From NCBI GenBank assembly GCA_947504195.1, contig CANNGN010000005.1, positions 62,001 through 126,000 on the forward strand: DNA of 64,000 nt, in the 5' to 3' direction. The notes under the pieces were generated by a model that was not told the origin of the DNA, searched no databases, and saw only the letters and a program-made list of their open reading frames with translations. Shown here in pieces: positions 10,592-20,949 of the stretch; the stretch's first letter is position 1, and every line of letters begins with the position of its first letter. Made by a program: the position numbers and the translations under genes. Source of the DNA: an uncultured Vibrio sp. GTDB lineage: Bacteria; Pseudomonadota; Gammaproteobacteria; Enterobacterales; Vibrionaceae.

Positions 10592-11551
10592 ATGTCCGAC
10601 ACCACCGAAAAACGTCTTAATAAATACATCAGCGAAACCGGAATTTGTTCTCGTCGTGAGGCCGACCGTCTGATTGCCGATGGTAAAGTGAAGGTGAATG
10701 GTTTGGTGGCAGAAATGGGACTAAAAGTAACCGATGCGGATGATGTTGTCGTCAATGGCAAACCATTAAGAGCCAAACGCAAACCAATTTACATTGCCTT
10801 GAATAAACCTGTTGGCATTACCTGTACCACTGAGCGTGATGTTCAAGGAAATATCGTCGATTTTGTTCGGCACCGCGAGCGTATTTTTCCAATTGGCCGT
10901 TTAGATAAACCTTCCGATGGTTTGATTTTTCTGACTAATGACGGTGATATCGTTAATAAAATCCTTCGCGCGGGGAATCAGCATGAGAAAGAGTATGTAG
11001 TACGAGTAGACAAGCCGATCACTCAGGACTTTATTCGAAAAATGAGTGAAGGCGTTGCGATTCTTGATACTGTGACCTTGCCATGTAAGGTCACTCAAGA
11101 AGGTAAATTTTCGTTTCGTATTGTGTTAACACAGGGGTTAAACCGCCAGATTCGCCGGATGTGTGAAACGTTAGGGTATGATGTGTTTAAGCTTCGCCGA
11201 GTGCGAATTATGAACATTACCTTAGACGGTATTCCCAATGGAAAATGGCGTTACCTTAGTGAACAGGAAGTGACGCAAATTCTGGCGATGTGCGAAAACT
11301 CAAGTGGTACTGAAGAAGCCTCTCAAGTTGAAAGTCAAACCACGACTCGCCCTGTTGCTAAAGCAAAACCAAAGCCTAATCGCCGCGTAAATTCAGAGGC
11401 GCCATTTGGACGAAGTGGGAAATCACAAGGCCGTGGCGCTAGTGGTAAAAAAACACCTCATTCGAAGCGCGATGACACCTCTTCAGGGCGCGGACGAAAA
11501 CCAAACACCAGCAAGCCGAGTGTAAAAGGCACGCTAAAGTTGAAGAAATAA
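10592..11551 (+). CDS. rluF: 23S rRNA pseudouridine(2604) synthase RluF
   Basis: Modifies a uridine in 23S rRNA domain V. The 319 residues have an N-terminal S4 RNA-binding domain ([20 protein letters not shown]) and an RsuA/RluB-family catalytic domain with FPIGRLDK carrying the catalytic Asp, NQHEKEY and LNRQIRRM. A long basic low-complexity tail (about residues 245-319) resembles the one in E. coli RluF. The start follows GAGGAATT and gives [12 protein letters not shown]; the upstream in-frame extension is unlike the family. Confidence 0.92.
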   Translation: MSDTTEKRLNKYISETGICSRREADRLIADGKVKVNGLVAEMGLKVTDADDVVVNGKPLRAKRKPIYIALNKPVGITCTTERDVQGNIVDFVRHRERIFPIGRLDKPSDGLIFLTNDGDIVNKILRAGNQHEKEYVVRVDKPITQDFIRKMSEGVAILDTVTLPCKVTQEGKFSFRIVLTQGLNRQIRRMCETLGYDVFKLRRVRIMNITLDGIPNGKWRYLSEQEVTQILAMCENSSGTEEASQVESQTTTRPVAKAKPKPNRRVNSEAPFGRSGKSQGRGASGKKTPHSKRDDTSSGRGRKPNTSKPSVKGTLKLKK

Positions 11552-11552
11552 A

Positions 11553-11578
11553 AAATGCCGACACAATGTCGGCATTTT
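11553..11578. terminator. Bidirectional terminator between rluF and the malic enzyme gene
   Basis: Stem AAAATGCCGAC/GTCGGCATTTT, with A and T runs on both sides, between convergent genes. Confidence 0.8.
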
Positions 11579-11609
11579 ATTACGCATAAGATTCAACAAA
11601 GTGGCTTGT

Positions 11610-12887
11610 TTAATCTTCCATATAGTTTTCTGGCATCTCAATACGAGCAACACCGGAATCAACCGCCGCTTGAGCAACCGCTTTCGATACTCGTGAAAGC
11701 AAGCGAGGGTCCATTGGTTTTGGAATAATGTAGTCAGGTCCAAATTCCAACTTATCGACACCTGCTGCGGCAAGCACTTCTGCTGGTACAGGTTCCTTGG
11801 CAATACTACGAATTGCTTCAACTGCCGCAAGCTTCATTTCTGTATTGATCTCTTTGGCACGAACATCAAGCGCACCGCGGAAAATGAATGGGAAACAAAG
11901 TACGTTATTTACTTGGTTCGGATAGTCGGAGCGACCTGTGCCCATAATCAAATCTTTGCGGGCGGTGTGCGCCAGCTCTGGCTTGATTTCTGGATCAGGG
12001 TTGGAACAGGCAAAGACCACAGGGTTTGGTGCCATCAACTTTAATTCTTCTACAGAAATCAGGTTTGGTCCCGATACGCCGAGGAATAAGTCAGCATTGG
12101 TAATCGCATCTTCCAACGTGCGCTTGTCGGTATTATTGGCAAACTGTGCTTTATATTCATTGAGTTCTTCACGGCGGGTATGAATCACACCTTTGCGATC
12201 GAGCATGTAGATTTTTTCACGCATTGCGCCACATTTAATCAGTAGCTCCATACATGCGGTTGCAGCGGCACCAGCACCAAGGCAGACAATGATACAGTCT
12301 TTTAGGTCTTTACCTTGTAGTTCGATCGCGTTAAGCATTCCTGCTGCTGTAATAATTGCAGTACCGTGTTGGTCGTCATGGAAGACTGGTACATCACAAC
12401 GATTAATTAATTGACGTTCAATTTCAAAACATTCAGGGGCTTTGATGTCTTCTAGGTTGATACCACCGAAAGTATCGGCGATGTTGGCAACCGTATCGAT
12501 AAATTCATCAATCGTACGGTGCTTAACTTCAATATCAATAGAGTCAATGTTGGCAAAGCGTTTAAATAATAGAGCTTTACCTTCCATTACTGGCTTCGAT
12601 GCCATTGGCCCTAAATTACCTAAACCAAGTATTGCTGTCCCGTTTGAAATGACCGCGACAGTGTTGCCCTTTGCTGTATATTTAAAGACGTTATCTGGGT
12701 TCTGTGCTATTTCACGCACGGGCTCCGCGACACCTGGGCTGTATGCTAGTGACAAATCGCTTGCCGAATCGGCTGGCGTTGTCAGCGCTATTTCAATTTT
12801 GCCCGGTGTTGGCTGGGCATGATAATCGAGGGCTTGTTGGCGAAAGGCTTCTTCCGCTGATAGTTCTTGGTTTTGGTCTTCGGACAT
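11610..12887 (-). CDS. NAD(P)-dependent malic enzyme, short form
   Basis: Oxidative decarboxylation of malate to pyruvate. The 425 residues cover the malic-enzyme N-terminal and NAD-binding domains (SLAYSPGVAEPVREI, NGTAILGLGNLGP, VFHDDQHGTAI, CLGAGAAATACMEL). It lacks the phosphotransacetylase-like C-terminal half of E. coli MaeB, which is about 759 residues, so it is the short bacterial form and not a truncation: the end is followed by a terminator. Cofactor preference cannot be read reliably. Confidence 0.93.
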   Translation of the reverse strand: MSEDQNQELSAEEAFRQQALDYHAQPTPGKIEIALTTPADSASDLSLAYSPGVAEPVREIAQNPDNVFKYTAKGNTVAVISNGTAILGLGNLGPMASKPVMEGKALLFKRFANIDSIDIEVKHRTIDEFIDTVANIADTFGGINLEDIKAPECFEIERQLINRCDVPVFHDDQHGTAIITAAGMLNAIELQGKDLKDCIIVCLGAGAAATACMELLIKCGAMREKIYMLDRKGVIHTRREELNEYKAQFANNTDKRTLEDAITNADLFLGVSGPNLISVEELKLMAPNPVVFACSNPDPEIKPELAHTARKDLIMGTGRSDYPNQVNNVLCFPFIFRGALDVRAKEINTEMKLAAVEAIRSIAKEPVPAEVLAAAGVDKLEFGPDYIIPKPMDPRLLSRVSKAVAQAAVDSGVARIEMPENYMED

Positions 12888-13074
12888 GTGTGTGGGTCCT
12901 AATTATTCGGTATGAGGTTATGGTGTTTTTTCCAGCAGCTATTTTAATGGATGTTGATCCATCTTCATAGCAAGGAAAAGAGCTGCAGCAATAAAAATAG
13001 TCCAAAAACTGAATAAACTGTAAACAAAAAGGAAAACAAAGAGTTCTATAGAGCTAAGGCTGCAAGCAGAAACT

Positions 13075-13101
13075 AAAAAGGACGCCAATATAGCGTCCTT
13101 T
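13075..13101 (-). terminator. rpmE terminator
   Basis: On the minus strand AAAGGACGC/GCGTCCTTT closes a short hairpin followed by T5, 22 bp after the rpmE stop. Confidence 0.8.
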
Positions 13102-13122
13102 GCATTCACATTTTAGAAGTTA

Positions 13123-13341
13123 TTACTTCTTGCTTGATAAGTTACCAAAGCGTTTAGTGAAGCGATCAACACGGCCGCCTGTATCAACGATACGTTGCTT
13201 ACCAGTGTAGAATGGGTGACATTTGTCACATACGTCTAGGTGAAGAGAATCTTTCGCCATAGATGATTTAAAAGTGAACGCGTTGCCGCAAGAGCAAGTT
13301 GCGCTTACTTCTTTGTATTCTGGGTGGATTCCAGCTTTCAT
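13123..13341 (-). CDS. rpmE: 50S ribosomal protein L31 (zinc-binding form)
   Basis: Bridges the ribosomal subunits. The 72 residues contain the C+ zinc motif CSCG ... [12 protein letters not shown], so this is the zinc-containing paralog; the Cys-less ykgM-type paralog replaces it under zinc limitation in many bacteria. AGGATAACC is the ribosome site. It is divergent from priA, an arrangement common in gammaproteobacteria. Confidence 0.96.
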   Translation of the reverse strand: MKAGIHPEYKEVSATCSCGNAFTFKSSMAKDSLHLDVCDKCHPFYTGKQRIVDTGGRVDRFTKRFGNLSSKK

Positions 13342-13582
13342 AGGATAACCTCAATATTAGGCCGTGTCGCCATCCGAGTCTTTGCCGGACACCACACGTA
13401 GAGTTAAATTGCGTAACCCAAGGTTGTCATTTTGGTAAACAGACCTTGAGGCGCGCTATACTAATGAAAAGTGTCGGATGGATCAACTTCTTTTGCTGTT
13501 ATTTTCACCATATTAACGGCTCGAAATTAGGAAACTCATCGTTTAGACTATCTATTCATTTATTATTCCGAAATCTTTCTTT

Positions 13583-15784
13583 ATGCGCCCGAATATTGCA
13601 CGTGTTGCGTTACCTGTTCCACTTGATAAGCAATTTGATTATATCGTTCCAAGCCATTGCTTTCCCGTGGTTGGAGGGCGTGTTTCCGTTCCTTTTGGGC
13701 GGCAAACATTGGTTGGTATTGTTGTCGAGTTTGTTGCTGAATCGGAATTAGCGTTAGAGCAACTCAAGCCTATTAAAACCGTGATCGACAACGAACCCTT
13801 GTGGCGTGATCAACTCTACTCCTTAATTAATTGGTGTAGCCAGTTCTACCATTATCCGCTCGGTGATACCTTTGCGATCGCGATGCCAGCGGCGTTAAGA
13901 AAAGGAAAATCCGCTTCTGTCGCCCCAATGATTGAATGGTCGTTAACCGAGTCGGGGCGCAACAAACTGATGCAGGGACTTGGTCGAGCAGTGAAGCAAG
14001 CCAGAGTGCTTTCTATGTTGCAATCGGGTCCAGTTGTGCAGGATCTTTTCATTGAGGAAGAGATAAACCGCACGTTCTTGACTTCATTGGAAGATAAAGG
14101 TTGGATTGAACAGCACAGCAAGATGCCGTTGCGTGGTCAATGGGCAACAGAGTTTGAGAACCACGCCGATAAACCCGATCTCAATCAAGAGCAAGTTGTC
14201 GCCATTGCGACAGTAAACAGTTTTTCATCTTTTGCTTGTGCGCTGATCGATGGGGTGACTGGCTCTGGAAAGACCGAGGTTTACTTAAATCTGATTACAC
14301 CGGTACTCGAACGTGGGGAGCAAGCTTTAGTATTAGTGCCAGAAATTGGGTTAACGCCACAGACCATTAACCGTTTTAAGCGCCGTTTTAATGTACCGAT
14401 AGAAGTCATTCACTCTGGATTGAACGATACCGAACGATTAAATGCATGGTTAGCGGCGCGAGATGGCCATGCTGGCATTGTTATAGGTACTCGCTCGGCT
14501 CTATTTGCACCATTTCGCCAGCTCGGAATTATTATTGTGGATGAAGAGCATGACACGTCATATAAACAGCAGGATTCATTGCGTTATCATGCTCGTGATG
14601 TGGCAGTGATGCGTGCACACCTTGAAGATATTCCGATTGTGCTTGGATCTGCAACGCCCGCGTTAGAGACCTTACATAACGCAAATAACGGAAAGTATCA
14701 CCACCTGAAGTTGACTCAAAGAGCAGGGCTGGCGGTTCCAACAACGAATCGAGTCCTAGATATTAAGGGGCTTTATTTAGAAGGTGGGTTGTCGGCACCA
14801 TTAATGGCGGAGATGAGACGTCACTTAAGTGCAGGAAACCAAGTGCTCCTGTTTCTCAATCGTCGAGGCTTTTCCCCTGCATTAATGTGTCACGAATGTG
14901 GATGGATCTCTGAATGTAAACGATGTGATGCTTATTACACTTATCATCAGTTTAGTAATGAGCTTAGGTGTCATCATTGTGGGTCACAGCGCCCAGTTTC
15001 TCGGCAGTGTCAAGATTGTGGTTCCACCAATATGGTGACGGTTGGCGTAGGGACAGAGCAATTAGAAAAACAACTTGAAAGCTTGTTTCCTGAATATAAA
15101 ACCCTGCGCATCGACCGCGATAGTACTCGGAGAAAAGGGAGCTTAGAAAGCGCATTATCTTCAATTCACAGTGGCGAGTATAATATTCTGATCGGCACGC
15201 AAATGTTGGCGAAAGGGCATCACTTTCCAGATGTGACACTTGTGGCTTTACTTGATGTCGATAGTGCACTCTTTAGTAGCGATTTTCGTTCTCCAGAGCG
15301 TTTAGCTCAATTATTTATTCAAGTCGCGGGACGCGCTGGACGAGCCAGTAAACCAGGCGAGGTTATCTTACAAACTCACCACCCAGATAACCCTTTGTTG
15401 CGCTCTCTCGTTGATCAAGACTATCAACATTTTGCACAATCAGCGTTAAATGATCGAAAAATGGCATGGCAACCACCGTTTACGTTTTTGACGTTAATTC
15501 GCGCTGAGTCGAATAATTCGACTAATGTTGAAGATTTTTTGCGTCAAGTTCGGCAAACCTTAGAAGTTCATCCGCTGTTTGATGACTCATGCATGGTATT
15601 AGGACCAATTCCAGCTCCTCTCGCAAAAAGAGCGGGGAAGTATCGTTGGCATCTTTTACTACAAACTCACGCAAGATCGAAAATGCAGCGTCTATTAGCC
15701 AGTGCAAAACCTGCTATTCAATTGTTACCACTTGCGCCAAAAGTTAAATGGTCTTTAGATATAGAACCACTAGATATGTCGTAA
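13583..15784 (+). CDS. priA: Primosomal protein N' (PriA helicase)
   Basis: 3'-5' DNA helicase that reloads DnaB at stalled forks. The 733 residues show an N-terminal 3'BD/winged-helix region, Walker A (DGVTGSGKTE near residue 230), the Walker B DEEH box (VDEEHDTSYKQQDS), two zinc sites (CHECGWISECKRC and CHHCG...CQDCG near residues 435-475) and the QVAGRAGRA helicase motif VI. The length equals the E. coli protein. The start is ATG at 13583 after a weak ribosome site. Confidence 0.96.
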   Translation: MRPNIARVALPVPLDKQFDYIVPSHCFPVVGGRVSVPFGRQTLVGIVVEFVAESELALEQLKPIKTVIDNEPLWRDQLYSLINWCSQFYHYPLGDTFAIAMPAALRKGKSASVAPMIEWSLTESGRNKLMQGLGRAVKQARVLSMLQSGPVVQDLFIEEEINRTFLTSLEDKGWIEQHSKMPLRGQWATEFENHADKPDLNQEQVVAIATVNSFSSFACALIDGVTGSGKTEVYLNLITPVLERGEQALVLVPEIGLTPQTINRFKRRFNVPIEVIHSGLNDTERLNAWLAARDGHAGIVIGTRSALFAPFRQLGIIIVDEEHDTSYKQQDSLRYHARDVAVMRAHLEDIPIVLGSATPALETLHNANNGKYHHLKLTQRAGLAVPTTNRVLDIKGLYLEGGLSAPLMAEMRRHLSAGNQVLLFLNRRGFSPALMCHECGWISECKRCDAYYTYHQFSNELRCHHCGSQRPVSRQCQDCGSTNMVTVGVGTEQLEKQLESLFPEYKTLRIDRDSTRRKGSLESALSSIHSGEYNILIGTQMLAKGHHFPDVTLVALLDVDSALFSSDFRSPERLAQLFIQVAGRAGRASKPGEVILQTHHPDNPLLRSLVDQDYQHFAQSALNDRKMAWQPPFTFLTLIRAESNNSTNVEDFLRQVRQTLEVHPLFDDSCMVLGPIPAPLAKRAGKYRWHLLLQTHARSKMQRLLASAKPAIQLLPLAPKVKWSLDIEPLDMS

Positions 15785-15831
15785 GGTCGTGAGATTAGAA
15801 CGAGCATTTAAGGTCAATATCGTCTGTTAAA

Positions 15832-15847
15832 GGTGATTAACATCACA
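15832..15847 (+). promoter_or_regulatory. Candidate CRP site upstream of cytR
   Basis: GGTGA-N6-TCACA matches the CRP consensus TGTGA-N6-TCACA except for one base. E. coli cytR is known to be CRP-dependent and self-repressed. It lies 229 bp from the start codon, so the promoter would have to be well upstream. Confidence 0.5.
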
Positions 15848-16075
15848 TTTTGTAGGGTTTTAATGTTCACTATTTACTCTTTTTCGACTGGTAATAGGCT
15901 TATTGATAAAACTAATGCTACTTGCCGTGAGCGAGTTCACGTTTATAATGCAAGTTTTGTTAATTAGACCGAAATTTTCTTTGGAGAAATGCTTACACTA
16001 AAGGAAGTACAATAGTTTTGTATTCTTTACAGAGAGTTGTTAAGGCATCTCGGTGAACTGAGAGGGTAAATTAGT

Positions 16076-17083
16076 ATGGCGACAATGAAAGATGTTGCTC
16101 AATTAGCTGGAGTATCGACTGCTACGGTATCTCGTGCGCTAATGAATCCAGAAAAAGTATCACCGACCACTCGGCAGAGAGTGGAAGAGGCGGTATTAGA
16201 GTCGGGTTACTCGCCAAACTCTTTAGCGAGAAGCCTACGTCGAAATGAATCCAAAACCATCGTGGCTATTGTCCCGGACATTTGTGACCCTTATTTCTCT
16301 GAAATTATTCGAGGGATAGAGGATGCTGCTATCGAGAATGGGTATTTGGTATTGTTGGGAGATAGCTGTCAGCAAAAACGACGAGAGAGCTCTTTTGTCA
16401 ATTTAGTTTTTACCAAACAAGCGGATGGCATGTTGTTGCTAGGGACCGATCTTCCTTTTGATGTGAGTAAATCTGAACAAAAAAACCTGCCGCCGATGGT
16501 GATGGCCTGTGAATATGCTCCAGAGCTCGAGCTTCCTACTGTGCATATTGATAATTTAACCTCAGCCTTTGAAGTGGTTAATTATCTAGGACAAATGGGA
16601 CACAAAAAAATAGCCGAGTTATCAGGGCCAGAAACCGCCGCATTGTGTCAGTTTAGGCATCAGGGCTACCTCCAAGCCTTACGTCGTGCCAATGTTACTA
16701 TGAACCCTTCCTATCATTTATTCAGTGACTTTTCATTTGAAGGTGGAGTGGCAGCAGCAAAGCAATTGCTAAACCTACCTGTGCCTCCAACTGCGATTTT
16801 TTGCCACAACGATATGATGGCTATTGGCGTCATACAAGAAGCCAAGCGTATGGGGTTGAAAATCCCTCAGGATCTATCTGTCGTGGGTTTCGATGATATT
16901 AAGTTTGCACAGTATTGTGATCCTCCGTTAACCACGGTCGCGCAGCCTAAATACGAAATTGGACGCCAGGCCATGCTGATGATGTTGGAAGTATTACGTG
17001 GAAATGATGTAAGAGCTGGGTCTCGATTATTGGAAACAGAATTGATCATTCGTGAAAGTGTCGCGCCGCCGAGAGTTCCCTAA
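16076..17083 (+). CDS. cytR: LacI-family nucleoside regulator CytR
   Basis: Represses nucleoside uptake and catabolism genes together with CRP; cytidine is the inducer in E. coli. The 335 residues have an N-terminal LacI helix-turn-helix (MKDVAQLAGVSTATVSRAL, residues 4-22), a hinge and a periplasmic-binding-protein-like domain (IVAIVPDICDPYFSEI onward; TAIFCHNDMMAIG). Placement between priA and ftsN is as in E. coli, which favours CytR over other LacI members. Confidence 0.93.
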   Translation: MATMKDVAQLAGVSTATVSRALMNPEKVSPTTRQRVEEAVLESGYSPNSLARSLRRNESKTIVAIVPDICDPYFSEIIRGIEDAAIENGYLVLLGDSCQQKRRESSFVNLVFTKQADGMLLLGTDLPFDVSKSEQKNLPPMVMACEYAPELELPTVHIDNLTSAFEVVNYLGQMGHKKIAELSGPETAALCQFRHQGYLQALRRANVTMNPSYHLFSDFSFEGGVAAAKQLLNLPVPPTAIFCHNDMMAIGVIQEAKRMGLKIPQDLSVVGFDDIKFAQYCDPPLTTVAQPKYEIGRQAMLMMLEVLRGNDVRAGSRLLETELIIRESVAPPRVP

Positions 17084-17184
17084 TCACATTGCGTCAAGAT
17101 TGTTGATCACGCATAGATATAACGAAGAAGTTAGGCTACCCTGTAAAGATACTTCATTATTATTTAGTTAAAAATCAATCGATC

Positions 17185-17745
17185 GTGGCCAATAAAGATT
17201 ATGTAAAACGAGGTGGTGGACGCTCAAAGCAGTCTGCGACTAAAAAGAAGCCTAAATCCAAAGGCCTACCTATCCGAAGTGGTTTAACGGCTATTGTGGT
17301 TGTCTGTTTGTTTGGTTATGGTTTAACTTTCCTTAGCCAGTCTCCTGACCCTCAACCTACAGTGAAAATAGCACCAGCTCCTGTGGTGAAACCAAAGCCG
17401 AAACCAAAAGAAGAGAACCTACCTCCGCCACCGACTCAAACTTGGGAATATGAGCAATTATTGCCAAGTAATGAAATTGAGGTGACAGCAAGAGAGTTAC
17501 AGGTGTCTGAAATACCCTACATCATGCAGTGTGGTGCGTATAAAACTGCTGCCCACGCTCAGGAGCGAAAAGCGAATATCGCCTTTCAAGGTATTCAAAG
17601 TACAGTGCGCCAGAAAGAAGGCAGCAGTTGGTTTCGAGTGGTGCTTGGTCCTTACAAGTTTAAACGAGATGCTGAGCGTGACAAACATAAGCTGCAACGA
17701 GCTAAAATTGAACCTTGTGCTATTTGGAAAGAAGCACAGAATTAA
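17185..17745 (+). CDS. ftsN: Cell division protein FtsN
   Basis: Late divisome activator that binds septal peptidoglycan. The 186 residues have a basic cytosolic N-terminus, a membrane helix (about 34-52: TAIVVVCLFGYGLTFL), a proline-rich periplasmic linker and a C-terminal SPOR domain (about 110-180: YIMQCGAYKTAAHAQ ... FRVVLGPY). It is shorter than E. coli FtsN (319). The start is GTG at 17185; no ATG alternative fits. It directly follows cytR. Confidence 0.9.
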   Translation: MANKDYVKRGGGRSKQSATKKKPKSKGLPIRSGLTAIVVVCLFGYGLTFLSQSPDPQPTVKIAPAPVVKPKPKPKEENLPPPPTQTWEYEQLLPSNEIEVTARELQVSEIPYIMQCGAYKTAAHAQERKANIAFQGIQSTVRQKEGSSWFRVVLGPYKFKRDAERDKHKLQRAKIEPCAIWKEAQN

Positions 17746-17771
17746 TCAACTTGCCGATGCTCCTAATCATA

Positions 17772-17803
17772 TTAGACGTTGTTTATCACCAAACAACGTC
17801 TAA
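17772..17803. repeat. 13-bp perfect inverted repeat after ftsN
   Basis: TTAGACGTTGTTT and AAACAACGTCTAA with a 6-nt loop. There is no T tract on either side, so it is not a standard intrinsic terminator. It lies 27 bp after the ftsN stop and just before the hslV promoter. Confidence 0.6.
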
Positions 17804-17828
17804 CTCCCTTAGCAAATCCCACTGAATA

Positions 17829-17858
17829 CTTGAATTTCCCTCGAACGATCCTCATATA
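17829..17858 (+). promoter_or_regulatory. Candidate sigma-32 (heat-shock) promoter of hslVU
   Basis: CTTGAAT (-35), a 14-bp spacer and CCTCATATA (-10) match the RpoH consensus CTTGAAA-N13-15-CCCCATNTA. It ends 38 bp before hslV, whose E. coli orthologue is a heat-shock gene. Confidence 0.65.
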
Positions 17859-17896
17859 CATTTTAATTAACTTTTAAATGAAATAAGAGGCATCTC

Positions 17897-18433
17897 GTGA
17901 CTACCATTGTATCTGTACGACGAAATAACAAAGTCGTGATTGCTGGTGATGGGCAAGTTTCCCTTGGCAATACGGTGATGAAAGGCAACGCACGTAAAGT
18001 ACGTCGTCTCTACAATAATCAAGTGCTGGCTGGTTTTGCTGGCGGTACTGCCGATGCCTTTACTTTGTTTGAGCGATTTGAAAGCAAATTGCAAATGCAC
18101 CAAGGTCACTTAACCAAAGCAGCCGTTGAACTTGCCAAAGATTGGCGTAGTGATCGCGCGCTTCGACGGTTAGAAGCCATTTTAGCCGTTGCCGATGAAA
18201 CCGCCTCGTTAATCATTACGGGTAATGGTGATGTGGTTGAACCAGAAAATGATCTGATAGCGATCGGCTCTGGTGGTAATTTCGCACAAGCAGCGGCCAC
18301 CGCATTGCTGGAAAATACAGAATTAGATGCACGAACGATTGCAGAGAAAGCGCTACTGATTGCTGGTGATATTTGTGTGTTTACTAATCATAACCATACT
18401 ATTGAAGAACTCGACATTCCCGAAGAAAAATAA
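17897..18433 (+). CDS. hslV: ATP-dependent protease subunit HslV
   Basis: Proteasome-like threonine peptidase that degrades unfolded and regulatory proteins with HslU. The 178 residues begin [10 protein letters not shown]; removal of Met exposes the catalytic Thr. Further family marks are [14 protein letters not shown] and [13 protein letters not shown]. The start is GTG at 17897 with an AGAGG site. It is first in hslVU, 43 bp before hslU. Confidence 0.96.
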   Translation: MTTIVSVRRNNKVVIAGDGQVSLGNTVMKGNARKVRRLYNNQVLAGFAGGTADAFTLFERFESKLQMHQGHLTKAAVELAKDWRSDRALRRLEAILAVADETASLIITGNGDVVEPENDLIAIGSGGNFAQAAATALLENTELDARTIAEKALLIAGDICVFTNHNHTIEELDIPEEK

Positions 18434-18476
18434 CTCATGCCGATAGTGTGTTACATCAAGATTAAGGATATTAAGT

Positions 18477-19799
18477 ATGTCTGAAATGACCCCACGTGAA
18501 ATTGTTCACGAACTCAATCGCCACATTATTGGTCAAGACAAAGCAAAACGCTCGGTTGCCATCGCACTACGTAATCGCTGGCGTCGAATGCAACTTGATG
18601 ATGCTTTACGAGCGGAAGTGTCACCAAAGAATATTCTGATGATCGGCCCAACAGGTGTTGGTAAAACCGAGATTGCTCGTCGCCTTGCAAAATTAGCTAA
18701 TGCTCCATTTATAAAAGTAGAAGCGACTAAGTTTACAGAAGTAGGCTATGTTGGTAAGGAAGTTGAATCGATTATTCGCGATCTTACAGAAGTTGCTGTA
18801 AAAATGACGCATCAGCAAGCGATGGAGAAAGTTACATTCCGTGCCGAAGAGATGGCGGAAGAGCGAATTTTAGATGCCTTACTTCCTCCTCCACGTGATG
18901 GCTGGGAAGACGGCGAAGATAACTCAAAAACACGCCAAATCTTCCGTAAAAAGTTACGTGAAGGAGATCTCGATGATAAAGAAATCGAAATCGATATTGC
19001 TGCGCCACAAATGGGCGTTGAAATTATGGCTCCTCCCGGCATGGAAGAAATGACGAATCAGCTTCAGGGTATGTTCCAAAACCTCGCCGGTGACACCAAG
19101 AAAAAGCGCAAAATGAAAGTGAAAGACGCGCAGAAAGCGATGGTTGAGGAAGAAGCTGCTAAATTAGTGAATCAAGAAGAGCTTAAAGAGCAAGCCATTT
19201 TTAATGTTGAGAATAATGGCATCGTTTTTATCGATGAATTTGATAAGATTTGTAAACGTGGTGAATCATCAGGCCCAGACGTTTCTCGTGAAGGCGTTCA
19301 GCGAGATCTACTTCCCTTGATTGAAGGAAGTAGTGTGTCGACTAAGCATGGGATGGTTAAAACGGATCATATCTTGTTTATTGCATCAGGTGCATTCCAA
19401 GTAGCAAAACCATCGGACTTGATTCCTGAACTGCAAGGTCGTCTACCGATTCGAGTTGAACTTGAAGCTTTAACCAGTGATGACTTCAAGCGCATACTTA
19501 CCGAGCCAAAAGCATCATTAACCGAGCAGTACATTGCGCTGATGAATACAGAAGAAGTGACGTTAGATTTCACTGATGACGGAATTAGCCAGATTGCAAA
19601 CGCGGCTTGGCGTGTAAATGAAACCACCGAAAATATCGGTGCTCGTCGTCTGCATACAGTGTTAGAGCGCTTAATGGATGAGATCTCATTTGATGCGACT
19701 GAAAAGTCAGGGTCAACTTTTACTATCGATGAAGCTTATGTCAAAACGTGTTTAGGTGAATTGGTAGAGGATGAAGACCTAACTCGCTTTATTTTATAG
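18477..19799 (+). CDS. hslU: HslU unfoldase (ATPase subunit of HslUV)
   Basis: AAA+ unfoldase that feeds substrates to HslV. The 440 residues match the family: [20 protein letters not shown], Walker [10 protein letters not shown] (about residues 57-65), an intermediate I-domain from about 110 to 240, Walker [12 protein letters not shown], and the C-terminal tail EDLTRFIL that docks into HslV. AAGGATATTAAGT supplies the ribosome site. Confidence 0.97.
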   Translation: MSEMTPREIVHELNRHIIGQDKAKRSVAIALRNRWRRMQLDDALRAEVSPKNILMIGPTGVGKTEIARRLAKLANAPFIKVEATKFTEVGYVGKEVESIIRDLTEVAVKMTHQQAMEKVTFRAEEMAEERILDALLPPPRDGWEDGEDNSKTRQIFRKKLREGDLDDKEIEIDIAAPQMGVEIMAPPGMEEMTNQLQGMFQNLAGDTKKKRKMKVKDAQKAMVEEEAAKLVNQEELKEQAIFNVENNGIVFIDEFDKICKRGESSGPDVSREGVQRDLLPLIEGSSVSTKHGMVKTDHILFIASGAFQVAKPSDLIPELQGRLPIRVELEALTSDDFKRILTEPKASLTEQYIALMNTEEVTLDFTDDGISQIANAAWRVNETTENIGARRLHTVLERLMDEISFDATEKSGSTFTIDEAYVKTCLGELVEDEDLTRFIL

Positions 19800-19875
19800 T
19801 GTTTTCTAAACGAACAGTATTGTTGACCATTGATACTTTGTTTCTTATAAACGCTACCGTTTGATATATAAAATC

Positions 19876-19898
19876 AAGCCCGTCATCGACGGGCTTTA
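19876..19898 (+). terminator. hslVU terminator
   Basis: AAGCCCGTC/GACGGGCTT with a 3-nt loop. Only a short T run follows, but the position after hslU is right. Confidence 0.65.
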
Positions 19899-19955
19899 TC
19901 ATGGTCACCATTTCAGCGTATAATAACTTTCTTTGTCGCACTCACTGTTTGTACC

Positions 19956-20873
19956 ATGAATCAATCAATTTCGATCTGGTTAGATGCCGCTCGGCCAAAA
20001 ACCTTACCTTTGGCGTTAGTCTCGATTTTAACGGGAAGCACACTGGCATTCTCATTCGGCCAATTTTCTATTTGGGTAACATTACTTGCATTAGTGACCG
20101 CCATCCTATTGCAAATACTGTCCAACTTGGCCAATGACTACGGTGATTGTGTTAAGGGAACCGATAATGATGAACGGCTAGGGCCAATGCGTGCATTACA
20201 GTCAGGAGCTGTCAGTCTTGAGGCAATGCGTAAAGCCATTGTCATCAATGTGTTGCTGACGATGCTATCTGGATTAGTCCTTATTCTTTACGCTCTTGAT
20301 TCTTGGGAGAGTATTTTCATCTTCATGGGCTTTGGTGTATTAGCTATGGTAGCGGCGGTTGCTTATACCATGGGCAGCAAACCTTATGGCTATGTTGGAT
20401 TAGGCGACCTTTCAGTTTTCATTTTCTTTGGGTTATTGGGTGTCTATGGTACCTATTTCCTCCATACTGGGTCGGTCGATATGCGCTTATTGCTTCCTTC
20501 TATTGGATGTGGATTATTTGCGGTTGCTGTACTTAATGTGAATAACATGCGCGATATAGAGAATGATCAGCAATGTGGCAAACGTACTGTGGCGGTACGA
20601 TTAGGGTCTAAACTTGCGAAGCAATACCATGTAGTCTTGCTGGTTAGTGCGTTAATCGCATTTAGTAGTTATCTGTTGCTGCAAAACGCTTCTTTGTGGA
20701 TTAGCTTTCCGTTTGCGTTGAGCCTTGTTATTGTCACCAAACACGTCATTGCGATCAAACGAGCAAGCCACCCAATTCAGATTGCTCCTATGTTACCTGT
20801 AATTGTTAGATGCTCTGTGGTAACGAATCTTTTGTTCGTTGTGGTGGTAGTAGCTCAAACTCTTATCAGTTAA
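19956..20873 (+). CDS. menA: 1,4-dihydroxy-2-naphthoate polyprenyltransferase MenA
   Basis: UbiA-family membrane enzyme that prenylates dihydroxynaphthoate in menaquinone synthesis. The 305 residues have about eight membrane segments and the Asp-rich motifs NLANDYGD (prenyl diphosphate binding) and NNMRDIENDQQCGKRT. It supplies the quinone used by the fumarate reductase encoded at 44-47 kb. It lies between hslU and rraA as in E. coli. Confidence 0.94.
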   Translation: MNQSISIWLDAARPKTLPLALVSILTGSTLAFSFGQFSIWVTLLALVTAILLQILSNLANDYGDCVKGTDNDERLGPMRALQSGAVSLEAMRKAIVINVLLTMLSGLVLILYALDSWESIFIFMGFGVLAMVAAVAYTMGSKPYGYVGLGDLSVFIFFGLLGVYGTYFLHTGSVDMRLLLPSIGCGLFAVAVLNVNNMRDIENDQQCGKRTVAVRLGSKLAKQYHVVLLVSALIAFSSYLLLQNASLWISFPFALSLVIVTKHVIAIKRASHPIQIAPMLPVIVRCSVVTNLLFVVVVVAQTLIS

Positions 20874-20949
20874 TTGAATTTTGTGATTGCAATGACTTAT
20901 TCAGTCTTTATACTCAAATGAGATTACCTTCGTTATGGGAACCGTTGCT

